Shown here piece by piece: positions 51,529-60,732 of a stretch of DNA of 64,000 nt. A program made the translations under genes and the position numbers. Location: NCBI RefSeq assembly GCF_031581065.1, contig NZ_JAVLBN010000006.1, positions 1 to 64,000 on the forward strand, in the 5' to 3' direction. The number at the start of each line of letters is the position of its first letter. Within the stretch, counting starts at the first letter, position 1. The notes beneath the pieces were generated by a model. That model made no database searches, was not told the origin of the DNA, and was given only the letters and a program-made list of their open reading frames with translations. The stretch is from Salibacter sp031581065. GTDB lineage: Bacteria; Bacteroidota; Bacteroidia; Flavobacteriales_G; Salibacteraceae.

Positions 51529-54500
51529 TCTTCTCCATTTATAATTCTGCTTCCCCACTTATTGATATTGGTTTTTACCAGTTCCATATCAATCGGTTTT
51601 GGGAGGTAATCATCCATTCCAACATTTAGGCATTTTTCTTTATCACCTTTCATTGCATTTGCAGTCATAGCAACAATTATTGGTTGGTGATCGTTTTCGT
51701 CTCTAATTTTTGTGGTGGTTTCATAGCCATCGAGCTCAGGCATTTGGCAATCCATGTAAATAAGATCGTAATTGATTCTATCGAGTGCCTGAATAACTTC
51801 AATTCCATTTGCTGCCAAATCACAATCATAGCCGAGTTTACCCAAAATCATATTGATGAGTTTTTGGTTCACAAGATTGTCTTCAGCAACGAGAATTTTA
51901 AGTGGGTACACCTCAGCGAGAAGGTCTGTTTCCTGTTGAACTGGTTTTGCTTTTTGATGCAACGCGGTAAACGCTTTATCAATTGAAGTGGCTGAAATTT
52001 CTTCAAGATGTGTTAAAACAGCCTTTGACTCATACTCTCGTTTTATAGTATCACCACTTGAGTTATATAGAATAAGGTAAGTGATATCATTGGTCAGATC
52101 CAGAAATGTAGTTGCGTAGGTCTCGTCATCAGTAATGAGAAGCCCATTACGTGATGGATTGACTGCATTTTTGAGATCATCAATCTTTTCATAGCTGAGT
52201 TGTAAAGAGTCTAAAGCGTCCAAAATTTTATCCTGGGCGCTCTTGTCTTTTAGTTGAACATAGATGCTTGAAAATAAACTAAAGTGGTTGTTTTGGATTT
52301 GAGTTTTATTGACTTTCTGTAGCTCAATGTTAAACTGGAATGTAGAGCCTTCTTCAAAAATGCTGCTAACCCAAATTTCACCGTTCATTAATTCAACAAG
52401 CTTCTTGCTGATGGCTAGTCCAAGTCCCGTTCCTCCAAACCTCCTTGTCGTGCTCGCATCAACTTGCTTAAATGGCTGGAAGAGCTGGTTGACTTTATCA
52501 GGCTTAATTCCAATTCCTGTATCCTTAACAGCAAAGTTGAGAATTGCCTTATGGTTTTTATCACTTACCAGTTTAATATCAACTGTTACTCTTCCATCTC
52601 GTGTAAATTTAACAGCATTACTCAGCAAGTTGAGAAGTACTTGTCTCAGTTTAGTTTCATCACCATTAGCATAAAGAGGAACACGCTGATTAATGTGGTA
52701 TTCTAGCTTTACATTTTTTTGTTTAGCATGGCTTTGTACCAGTCCGATGGCATCACGAACACACTTGTCAATTCTAAAATCTTGCTCTTCAAGCTCCATA
52801 TTGCCACTTTCAGCTTTGGAGTAATCCAGTATATCATTGATGATAGTCAAAAGTGTTTGACCGCTAATTCTAATATTTTCAATGTACTCCTGTTGTTCAT
52901 TATTTACTGGAGTATTTTTCAACAAGCTGGTCATCCCGATGACGGCATTCATGGGAGTACGAATTTCATGACTCATGGTAGCTAAAAACTCACTCTTTGA
53001 CTGTGCCGCTTTCTCAGCCATATCTCTTGCTTCTCTAAGCTCTCGCTCGCGCAGTTTATTTTTCGTAATATCTTTTGTAAAACCTACAATGCCAGTCACT
53101 TTTCCATCTTTTAAAATGGGATAATATGAGACTTCATTAATCCTAAAGCGCTTCTTCGATTTTGATTCTACTTCAGCTCTTACAGGTTTTCCCTGTAGGG
53201 CTTGTTCAAAATAAGGTTTCCAAAAGTTGTGTATTTCCTCGTTACTGTATTTAAAGATATTCTCACCCTGCTTGAGTCTCTTTTGGTATTTTTTGAAGTG
53301 AACATTGAGGTAGTTTTCATTAGCAACGAGAAGTTTAAAGTCATTATCGACACACCAAATGAGCTGGTCAGTGTTTTCGATGACGGCTTGTAAGTTTGCT
53401 CTACTCGATTGTAATTCCTCAGTTTGTTGATTGATTTTTTCCTGCATGTAGCGCTCTCTGTTCTTGCTGTTCTTCCTGAGGATAATCACGATAAGAACCG
53501 AAATTCCAATTACAACGAGGAGTAGTATCAATATGTAGTCTGCCTGTTGCCACCAGGGAGCCTGAACGGAAAAAGAAAGTTGAGTTTTATTGGGCTCTAC
53601 ATTTTTGGCGAAAAGGTGTCTGGTTCTGACTAATAGTGTGTAATCACCGGGAGGGAATGAGGTGAAAGATAATTTGAAATCATCAGGAACGGGTAGCCAA
53701 ACATCATCGTAGCCTTCAACCTTATATTCGACTATTCTGTTTTTTTGAAATGAAAAAGATGGGGATGATAGTTGTACCTGAAAGCGGTAAAAATCATTAC
53801 TCAAATTGAGTGGTTTACCTGAGTTTTTAATTTTATTGCCATCTACAATGATATCATCGATCAAAACTTTGGGCATTGGCAAAATAGGGATATCGTCAGG
53901 GTTGAATTTAACCAGTCCGTTGAAAGTAGGGAATAGTAGATTTCCCTTGTTGTCTATGGTTCCGCTTTGTTGAAAACCACCATTGAACTCGATTGATTCA
54001 AGTCCGGCTGAGTGACCAAAATAAGAGCAGTGAATGCGGTCCGTTTTATTGTAGATGAAATCGTATAGCTCCTTTTTGTCTATACTGTAAAGCCCCAGGT
54101 TACAAGTGATCCAAAATCGGCCTTTGTGCAATATTATAGTAGAAGCTACCTCGTTAAAAAGCCCGTCTTTTATGGTGATGTTTTTAGTAATTGAATCGTT
54201 GTGAAAAACAATTCCGCCACCGTAAGTACCAATTAAGTAGTTGTTTTGTTCATCGATGAATACATCTCTGGTGTGGTTGACCTGGAGAGCATTATTGGTG
54301 GTTAATCTTTCGATGTTTTTGTTCTTTTTAATAATGAAAACCCCTTTATTTGTCGTACTAACAACGATATTTCCTTTCTTATCCTGATGAATAGCTGTTA
54401 CGGTGGAGTTTATGAGTTCGTTGTTGTAAGGAGCAATTTGCTCAAGAGATCCGTCATCTTCATGGTATTTTAGCAATCCGTGAGATGTGCCGAGGTAAAC

Positions 54501-55790
54501 TGAGCTGTCAATTTCGGTAATTGCTTTAACAATTCTACCTTCCAGCTTTTCGAAAAAATACTCTTTTGATCCATCATTATTAACTTTTATGGCTCCTTCT
54601 GTAGCTAGCCCAAACCACTTGTTTCGTCTGCTATCTATAAATATTGCAAATATACAGTCGTATTGATGACCATATCCATCGTTGTGAAGACATGATATGT
54701 TTTCGATTGTACCATCCTTTTTAATGAGATCATACCCAGTGCATCTTCCTCCAAGGTATATGTTTTCGTTTACACTGTCATAAAAAACAGGGTTGACGAT
54801 TTTGCCTAAAAGTCCGTTTTCAGTATTGTAAGTTTTAAAAAAAGTAGGAGTGAGTTTGTTTACCCCATTGATAATGGATCCTACCCATATATTCCCCTCT
54901 TTGTCTTTATAAACTGAACGTACAATATTGTCACTTAGTCCATCACTATTAGTAATTGTGCGGATTGAGCCGTTTTTTAAGTTTATTTTCCTGAGGCCCT
55001 TTGATGTTGTTTGCCAGAGATGATTACCATCTAGCATCAGTTCATTTGAAACGCTAGCATCTGTTTTATTTGGTATTTTTTTTATGACTTTGTCATCTTT
55101 TATTAGCAAGATATCTAGTGCTGTATTAACAAAAACAGTATCATTTCGAGAGATAACATCAAGCGCAATTATTTTTTGTTGGTTAAATTCAATTGCTCTT
55201 TTTTCTTTATCAATAACATAAAGCTGTTTTTCAGTAGCCAGATAAAACTTGTTTTGTTGAGTAATTGTAGCTCCCAGTATTCGTCTGTCATCATTTAAAT
55301 TGACGAGAGTCTTCTTTTGTCCATCTTTAAAAGACCTCAATTTTTCAAACTCATTGAAAATAAGTCCGTATTCTTTCGTGAAACTAATTGTGTTTGTATT
55401 AACTGAGTTTACTTCAACAGGGGTATTGATTATTGAATCGTAGTTTATTATTTTAATCAAACAACCAACACTTGAAAATGCGTAGATGTCATTCCCCTTA
55501 CCGTTTACGATAGATTCAAAGCGATTACACTTTAAATTTGGATAAGTTTTAGAATTATAAGTTGTGAAATTTACACCATCAAACCTTACGATTCCATTGT
55601 AGGTGGCCATCCAAATGTTCCCTACAGAATCCTGCGTGATATCGTTTACGCTATTTTGAGGCAGGCCGTTGAGGCTATTCCAGTATTTTATGTAATAGTC
55701 CTGGTTCTGACCAAGCCCTGTCGAGTAACAAACGAAACAGAAAATAACAATGGTCAGTAAATACTTCCCCCAGTTTAGTAACTTAACCAT
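51525..55790 (-). CDS. Hybrid two-component sensor with a beta-propeller periplasmic domain
   Basis: A 1421-residue protein with a signal peptide. The periplasmic part (about residues 30-700) contains many Reg_prop propeller strands (LPQNSVNDITQDSVGNIWMAT) and ends in a Y_Y_Y domain. A membrane helix near 760-780 is followed by a PAS domain, a HisKA domain with the phosphorylated His941 (MSHEIRTPMNAVIGM), an ATPase domain (ending FGGTGLGLAISKKL), and a receiver domain with Asp1347 (LIYMDCQMPELDGYE). Unlike typical Bacteroides hybrid regulators it has no AraC-type DNA-binding domain, so it must pass phosphate onward. The ligand is unknown. Motif words at 52092 and 55703. Confidence 0.92.
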   Translation of the reverse strand: MVKLLNWGKYLLTIVIFCFVCYSTGLGQNQDYYIKYWNSLNGLPQNSVNDITQDSVGNIWMATYNGIVRFDGVNFTTYNSKTYPNLKCNRFESIVNGKGNDIYAFSSVGCLIKIINYDSIINTPVEVNSVNTNTISFTKEYGLIFNEFEKLRSFKDGQKKTLVNLNDDRRILGATITQQNKFYLATEKQLYVIDKEKRAIEFNQQKIIALDVISRNDTVFVNTALDILLIKDDKVIKKIPNKTDASVSNELMLDGNHLWQTTSKGLRKINLKNGSIRTITNSDGLSDNIVRSVYKDKEGNIWVGSIINGVNKLTPTFFKTYNTENGLLGKIVNPVFYDSVNENIYLGGRCTGYDLIKKDGTIENISCLHNDGYGHQYDCIFAIFIDSRRNKWFGLATEGAIKVNNDGSKEYFFEKLEGRIVKAITEIDSSVYLGTSHGLLKYHEDDGSLEQIAPYNNELINSTVTAIHQDKKGNIVVSTTNKGVFIIKKNKNIERLTTNNALQVNHTRDVFIDEQNNYLIGTYGGGIVFHNDSITKNITIKDGLFNEVASTIILHKGRFWITCNLGLYSIDKKELYDFIYNKTDRIHCSYFGHSAGLESIEFNGGFQQSGTIDNKGNLLFPTFNGLVKFNPDDIPILPMPKVLIDDIIVDGNKIKNSGKPLNLSNDFYRFQVQLSSPSFSFQKNRIVEYKVEGYDDVWLPVPDDFKLSFTSFPPGDYTLLVRTRHLFAKNVEPNKTQLSFSVQAPWWQQADYILILLLVVIGISVLIVIILRKNSKNRERYMQEKINQQTEELQSSRANLQAVIENTDQLIWCVDNDFKLLVANENYLNVHFKKYQKRLKQGENIFKYSNEEIHNFWKPYFEQALQGKPVRAEVESKSKKRFRINEVSYYPILKDGKVTGIVGFTKDITKNKLRERELREARDMAEKAAQSKSEFLATMSHEIRTPMNAVIGMTSLLKNTPVNNEQQEYIENIRISGQTLLTIINDILDYSKAESGNMELEEQDFRIDKCVRDAIGLVQSHAKQKNVKLEYHINQRVPLYANGDETKLRQVLLNLLSNAVKFTRDGRVTVDIKLVSDKNHKAILNFAVKDTGIGIKPDKVNQLFQPFKQVDASTTRRFGGTGLGLAISKKLVELMNGEIWVSSIFEEGSTFQFNIELQKVNKTQIQNNHFSLFSSIYVQLKDKSAQDKILDALDSLQLSYEKIDDLKNAVNPSRNGLLITDDETYATTFLDLTNDITYLILYNSSGDTIKREYESKAVLTHLEEISATSIDKAFTALHQKAKPVQQETDLLAEVYPLKILVAEDNLVNQKLINMILGKLGYDCDLAANGIEVIQALDRINYDLIYMDCQMPELDGYETTTKIRDENDHQPIIVAMTANAMKGDKEKCLNVGMDDYLPKPIDMELVKTNINKWGSRIINGEE

Positions 55791-55971
55791 CGGTTAGCTC
55801 ATTGTGGTTTTGAGGCCTAATTTAAAGGATGAGTTTGTATTAATTCACAATTCACCCTATTTTCATTTAAAATTTTTGATAGATCGAAATTCTATTTCCT
55901 GAAAATATTATTGGTATATGCTCTTTCGTTGCCGAATTTGAGCGCTTTAAGAGCTAAAAACGAAAGTTTTA

Positions 55972-57333
55972 TTATCCTTTCACAAGGTTTATACCTGTGT
56001 AGTTTTGAGGAGTGATAGACTTGAGCTCTTCCTTTACATCATTTGTTACATCGAGCGTGTCAATAAACTCGCGAATACTCTCACTTGTAATGACGCTGTT
56101 TTTCCTGGTCAGATCCTTGAGCGCCTCATACGGTTTTGGGAATTGCTCTCTTCTCAGTATCGTTTGAATTGCTTCGGCCACAACTGCCCAGTTTTGTTCC
56201 AGATCTGCTGCGATTTTTTCTTCGTTGATCACGAGCTTACTCAGCCCTTTTGCAGTAGCCTTGAGTGCGATAGCTGTATGAGCAACCGGAACACCAACAT
56301 TGCGTAGAACAGTAGAATCGGTAAGATCTCGTTGCAAGCGCGAAACAGGAAGTTTTGCAGCTAAATGCTCATAAACAGCATTTGCAATACCTATGTTTCC
56401 TTCGCTGTTTTCAAAGTCTATTGGGTTTACTTTATGTGGCATCGCACTGGATCCAACTTCGCCTTTTTTGATCTTTTGCTTGAAGTAGTCCATCGAGATG
56501 TAAGTCCAAACATCTCTGTCGAGATCGAGCACGATGTTGTTCAATCTTTTAAGCGCATCAAAAGTAGCGGCCAAATTATCATAGTGTTCAATTTGGGTTG
56601 TTGTTTGGCTTCTGCTCAAGCCGAGCGATTCATTCACGAAATTGTTTGCAAAAGCAACCCAGTCAGTTTCTGGATAAGCCACCTGATGAGCATTGAAGTT
56701 ACCAGTAGCTCCGCCAAATTTAGCTGAAAAAGGAATATTTTTCAGTTGGTTGAGTTGAATGGTAAGTCGCTCGCTAAATACCTGTAGCTCTTTGCCAAGG
56801 TTGGTTGGTGATGCCGGCTGACCATGTGTACGAGCCAGCATTGGTATTTCTTTCCATTTAGCAGCTAACTCGTCAACTTGCTTGATGAGTTGTTCAAATT
56901 GCGGAATCGTTTCTTCCTGCAAAGCGTGCATCAAGCTCATCGGGACAGCAGTGTTGTTGATGTCCTGTGATGTGAGTCCAAAATGAACAAACTCCAGGAA
57001 ATCACCTAATCCTTCTTTTTCCATCACATCTTTGATGAAATATTCTGTTGCTTTTACATCGTGATTAGTGATAGCCTCGTGGTCTTTGATCTTTTGAGCA
57101 TCCTGCGGACTAAAATTCCTGTAAAGATTTCTCAGCGTTTCATATTGATCTTTTGGAAAGTTCTTCAATTGCGGCAAAGGCAATTCGCACAGTGCGATAA
57201 AATACTCCACTTCAACCCAAACACGGTATTTGAAAAGCGCGTATTCTGAGAAGTAATCAGCGAGTTGTTTCGTTTTACCAGCGTAGCGTCCATCAATAGG
57301 TGAAATTGCCAGGAGTGAATGATTTATTTCCAT
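55972..57333 (-). CDS. purB: Adenylosuccinate lyase
   Basis: PurB acts twice in purine synthesis, cleaving SAICAR and adenylosuccinate to release fumarate. The 453-residue protein has the signature GSSAMPHKVNPIDFENSEGN and the catalytic His region LARTHGQPASPTNLGKEL. The ending NYTGINLVKG is typical. It has a 180-base upstream gap to the sensor gene's 5' side and lies 31 bases downstream of cca. One motif word at 56107-56116. Confidence 0.96.
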   Translation of the reverse strand: MEINHSLLAISPIDGRYAGKTKQLADYFSEYALFKYRVWVEVEYFIALCELPLPQLKNFPKDQYETLRNLYRNFSPQDAQKIKDHEAITNHDVKATEYFIKDVMEKEGLGDFLEFVHFGLTSQDINNTAVPMSLMHALQEETIPQFEQLIKQVDELAAKWKEIPMLARTHGQPASPTNLGKELQVFSERLTIQLNQLKNIPFSAKFGGATGNFNAHQVAYPETDWVAFANNFVNESLGLSRSQTTTQIEHYDNLAATFDALKRLNNIVLDLDRDVWTYISMDYFKQKIKKGEVGSSAMPHKVNPIDFENSEGNIGIANAVYEHLAAKLPVSRLQRDLTDSTVLRNVGVPVAHTAIALKATAKGLSKLVINEEKIAADLEQNWAVVAEAIQTILRREQFPKPYEALKDLTRKNSVITSESIREFIDTLDVTNDVKEELKSITPQNYTGINLVKG

Positions 57334-57364
57334 TTTGTATGAATTAAGTGCTCAAATATCGTTT

Positions 57365-58807
57365 TTAATTTTTTCGGTCAGAGCCCGCTAAAAGCCCCAT
57401 TTCCATAGCTTGCTGATCGAGGAATTCGATTGCCTGGTCGTAATCATTTTGGATTTGACCATCAAGTATAGCCTCTTTCACAGCATTTTTCAACTTCCCG
57501 ATTTCTTTACCGGGTTGCAAGTTATACCGTTTGATAATTTCTTTTCCGTCAATCGGTGGCTGGAAATTGCGAACATGATCCTTTTCTTCAACTTCTTTGA
57601 GTTTCTTTCGCACTACTTTGAAGTTGTTGAGGTAGCGTTTTTTTCGTTTTTCACTTTTTGTGGTAACATCAGCTTCGCACAGTGTCATCAAGTCTTCCAC
57701 ATCGTTCCCGGCATCGTAAAGTAAGCGCCTCACGCCAGAGTCGGTCGCTTTTTCAGTCGCTAAAACGATGGGTCTTGAAGATAAGGCCACGAGTTTTTTT
57801 ACGTACTTCATTTTATCATCGAGCGGTAACTTGAGTCGTTTGAAAATCTTTGGAACCATTTTCGATCCCACAAATTCGTGACCGTGGAATGTCCACCCGA
57901 TGTTCTTGTCAAAGCGTTTAGTAACCGGCTTACCGATGTCGTGCAAAAGAGCCGCGTATCGCAACCACAGATTATCAGTTTCACGAGAAATGTTGTCGAC
58001 AACCTCTAAAGTGTGGTAGAAGTTTTCTTTGTGTGTTTGTCCGTCAATTTCCTCAACTCCCGATAATGCGACAAGCTCAGGAAAAAAGATTTCCAGCAGA
58101 CCTGTTTTGTACAAAAGTTCCAATCCAACAGATGGTTGATCGCTCATTAATATTTTATTGAGTTCAGTTGAAATGCGTTCTTTACTAATGATCTTTATAC
58201 GATTCTTGTTTTTGGCAATCGCCTCATAAGAATCAGTATCGATTTTAAAGTTGAGTTGAGAAGCAAATCTGATGGCTCGCATCATACGTAGCGGGTCATC
58301 AGAATAGGTTTTGCCAGGAGCGAGTGGTGTTCTGATAGTTTTGTTCTCGAGATCTTTTAGACCTTCAAAAGGGTCATAGATCTTTCCCCAATCGTCTTGA
58401 TTGAGCCCAATGCTCAGGGCGTTTATGGTGAAGTCACGCCTGTTTTGATCGTCCTGTAAGGTTCCATCTTCAACGACAGGCTTGCGCGAGTTTCTGCTGT
58501 ACGACTCTCTTCTAGCACCAACAAATTCAACCTCGTAATCATCAAATTTGATCATGGCCGTACCAAAGTTTTTGAATTGAGAAACTTCAGTGAATCTTTT
58601 GCTTTTTTTGGCTACTGCTTTTGCGAGTTCAATTCCACTACCTACTGTAACAATATCAATATCTTTTGACGGTCTCTCGAGAAGCAGGTCACGAACCCAG
58701 CCTCCAATCACATAGGCCGGTTGACCTATTTCTTCAGCCGCTTTGGCAATGAATCCAAACAGGGGAAGTTCGAGTTGAGACGTAAAGTTTTTTTTGATTG
58801 AGCCCAT
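57365..58807 (-). CDS. cca: CCA tRNA nucleotidyltransferase with HD domain
   Basis: This enzyme adds or repairs the CCA end of tRNAs; the two tRNA-Glu genes in this window lack an encoded CCA. The 480-residue protein has the class II nucleotidyltransferase start VIGGWVRDLLLERPSKDIDIVT, the RRDFTINAL motif and a C-terminal HD domain (LRYAALLHDIGKPVT). Its promoter box lies at 58846. A motif word sits nine codons before the stop (57376-57385). Confidence 0.94.
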   Translation of the reverse strand: MGSIKKNFTSQLELPLFGFIAKAAEEIGQPAYVIGGWVRDLLLERPSKDIDIVTVGSGIELAKAVAKKSKRFTEVSQFKNFGTAMIKFDDYEVEFVGARRESYSRNSRKPVVEDGTLQDDQNRRDFTINALSIGLNQDDWGKIYDPFEGLKDLENKTIRTPLAPGKTYSDDPLRMMRAIRFASQLNFKIDTDSYEAIAKNKNRIKIISKERISTELNKILMSDQPSVGLELLYKTGLLEIFFPELVALSGVEEIDGQTHKENFYHTLEVVDNISRETDNLWLRYAALLHDIGKPVTKRFDKNIGWTFHGHEFVGSKMVPKIFKRLKLPLDDKMKYVKKLVALSSRPIVLATEKATDSGVRRLLYDAGNDVEDLMTLCEADVTTKSEKRKKRYLNNFKVVRKKLKEVEEKDHVRNFQPPIDGKEIIKRYNLQPGKEIGKLKNAVKEAILDGQIQNDYDQAIEFLDQQAMEMGLLAGSDRKN

Positions 58808-58845
58808 GAATGTTCGTTATCGGTTACTCGCGCTAAATGGGCTGG

Positions 58846-58853
58846 CAAAGGTA
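58846..58853 (-). promoter_or_regulatory. Bacteroidota -7 box for cca
   Basis: On the minus strand this reads TACCTTTG, identical to the -7 box of the tRNA promoter, about 39 bases before the cca ATG. No -33 TTTG was found at usual spacing. Confidence 0.55.
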
Positions 58854-58861
58854 CTATTTTA

Positions 58862-58970
58862 TTCAGTGGTTTATGATAATGTTGTTGGTTGAATATTTTG
58901 ACTGAGAATTTGTCTAAAAAAGAAAGGGAGCTGATACAGCTCCCTTAACCTAACAAACTAAACCACTGAA
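58862..58970. ncRNA. Structured element in the cca-accC gap, possible small RNA
   Basis: The gap from 58808 to 59238 (431 bases) has no convincing gene. Its main feature is a 12-bp perfect inverted repeat, TTCAGTGGTTTA (58862-58873) and TAAACCACTGAA (58959-58970), enclosing a strong hairpin AAGGGAGCTG/CAGCTCCCTT (58924-58946). On the minus strand the hairpin is followed by TCTTTTTT, so it looks like an intrinsic terminator ending a minus-strand transcript just before the cca promoter. The region 58971-59238 is AT-rich and I see no reading frame of note there; no TAnnTTTG box was found for such a transcript. Type is uncertain. Confidence 0.4.
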
Positions 58971-59238
58971 AATTAATCAATCTAACCCCTAAAACGAATT
59001 AAAGGCCTTTTTGAATAGATTCAAATGTGCTACATTATTTACAAAATCATTATCAATCATTATTCAATGGTTTTAAAATCATGAATGTAATGTTAAGCTA
59101 ATGTTATGAATAAATTCTTTCTCGTTGTAGAGTTTAATTAATTGTTGTTTTCAAATTGAATATCGAACTCGTATTTTAGCGCCTTATTAATGTGTAAAGT
59201 TGAATTCTACTCAAACCATCGAAAATAAACTTGAATAG

Positions 59239-60732
59239 ATGAATAAAATACTCGTAGCAAATAGAGGAGAGATTGCTTTGCGTGTAATGCGCACTTGCAA
59301 AGAAATGGGAATTAAAACGGTGGCTATATTTTCAGAAGCCGATCGCAATGCGCCTTTTGTGCAATTTGCTGATCAATCGGTTTGTATTGGTCCGCCACCA
59401 TCAAATGAATCTTATTTGAAGATTGATGAGATTATCGAGTTGGCCAAAGAATTAAATGTTGACGGAATACATCCTGGTTATGGGTTTTTATCTGAAAATC
59501 CTGAGTTTGTCAATGCAGTTGAAAAAGCCGGATTGACTTTCATCGGTCCTTCTGCCGAAGCAATGAAAGTCATGGGCTCAAAATTAGCAGCCAAGGCAGC
59601 AGTTAAGAAATATGATATTCCGCTCGTTCCCGGGACTGACGAAGCTGTAGATGATATTGAAGAAGCGAAAAAGATTGCCGGTGAAATCGGCTTTCCTATT
59701 TTGATCAAAGCCTCTGCCGGAGGTGGCGGAAAGGGAATGCGTATCGTGGAAGACGAAAATGAATTTGAATCGCAATTAAAAATGGCTGTCAGCGAGGCTG
59801 AAAGTTCATTTGGTGATGGCTCAGTTTTCATCGAACGATATGTTAAAGGTCCGCGTCATATTGAAATTCAGGTTTTGGCTGATAAACACGGAAATTATCG
59901 ACATTTATTTGAGCGCGAATGTAGCATTCAACGCAGGCACCAAAAAGTTATTGAGGAAGCACCATCTGCGGTTCTGACCGATGCCAAAAGAGAAGAAATG
60001 GGGCAGTGCGCAATCGATGTGGCAAAGTCTTGTGATTATGTGGGTGCCGGAACTGTTGAGTTTCTTTACGATGCTAACGATAACTTCTACTTCCTTGAAA
60101 TGAATACGCGTTTGCAGGTTGAACACCCTGTCACTGAATTGATAACAGGTGTTGATCTCGTGAGAGAGCAAATTAACATTGCACGTGGTGAAAAGGTTAG
60201 TTTTGAGCAGGATGAACTCTCAATTCACGGACACGCTTTGGAAGCTCGTGTTTACGCTGAGGACCCTATGAATAACTTCTTGCCTGATATAGGAAAGTTG
60301 CTGACTTACCGGTCTCCTGAAGGTCCCGGAATTCGAGTTGATGATGGTTTCGTGGAAGGAATGGAAATTCCAATTTATTACGATCCCATGATCAGTAAGT
60401 TGAGCGTTCACGCAAGAACACGCGATGAAGCAATTGATCGCCTTGTGAGGGCTATTGATGAATACCGTATTTCAGGGGTGACCACAACAATGGAATTCTG
60501 TAAATATGCTGTTCAACATAAAGCTTTCCGCTCAGGAAATTTTGATACGCATTTTGTGAAAGAGCACTGGAATCCTGAAGAATTCGAGCAACAGTCAGAA
60601 CCGGCTATTGAAAAAGTTGCGGCAATATTCGGGACGCGAGCAGCTATTGAAAACAGGCGTAAATCTACCGTTACCGCTGAAAATGATGATCCATCAGTAT
60701 CAAAATGGAAAACAAATCGATTGCGTAAATGA
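59239..60732 (+). CDS. accC: Biotin carboxylase subunit of acyl-CoA carboxylase
   Basis: A 497-residue ATP-grasp enzyme that carboxylates biotin on a carrier protein, for acetyl- or propionyl-CoA carboxylase. The start MNKILVANRGEIALRVMRTC, the Gly-rich loop SAGGGGKGMRIVED (near 155-165), ERECSIQRRHQKVIEEAPS and MNTRLQVEHPVTE are all present. The last 60 residues are a Lys/Glu-rich tail. The biotin carrier and carboxyltransferase genes are not adjacent, so its substrate class is open. It is coupled by a 4-base overlap to the DUF6340 gene. A motif word is at 59970-59979. Confidence 0.93.
   Translation: MNKILVANRGEIALRVMRTCKEMGIKTVAIFSEADRNAPFVQFADQSVCIGPPPSNESYLKIDEIIELAKELNVDGIHPGYGFLSENPEFVNAVEKAGLTFIGPSAEAMKVMGSKLAAKAAVKKYDIPLVPGTDEAVDDIEEAKKIAGEIGFPILIKASAGGGGKGMRIVEDENEFESQLKMAVSEAESSFGDGSVFIERYVKGPRHIEIQVLADKHGNYRHLFERECSIQRRHQKVIEEAPSAVLTDAKREEMGQCAIDVAKSCDYVGAGTVEFLYDANDNFYFLEMNTRLQVEHPVTELITGVDLVREQINIARGEKVSFEQDELSIHGHALEARVYAEDPMNNFLPDIGKLLTYRSPEGPGIRVDDGFVEGMEIPIYYDPMISKLSVHARTRDEAIDRLVRAIDEYRISGVTTTMEFCKYAVQHKAFRSGNFDTHFVKEHWNPEEFEQQSEPAIEKVAAIFGTRAAIENRRKSTVTAENDDPSVSKWKTNRLRK

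Noticed and set aside
55791..55971. A terminator or small gene in the gap between the sensor gene and purB
   Set aside because: Only a weak CTTTCGT/ACGAAAG pairing with a long loop and no U-run is present; nothing there is convincing.
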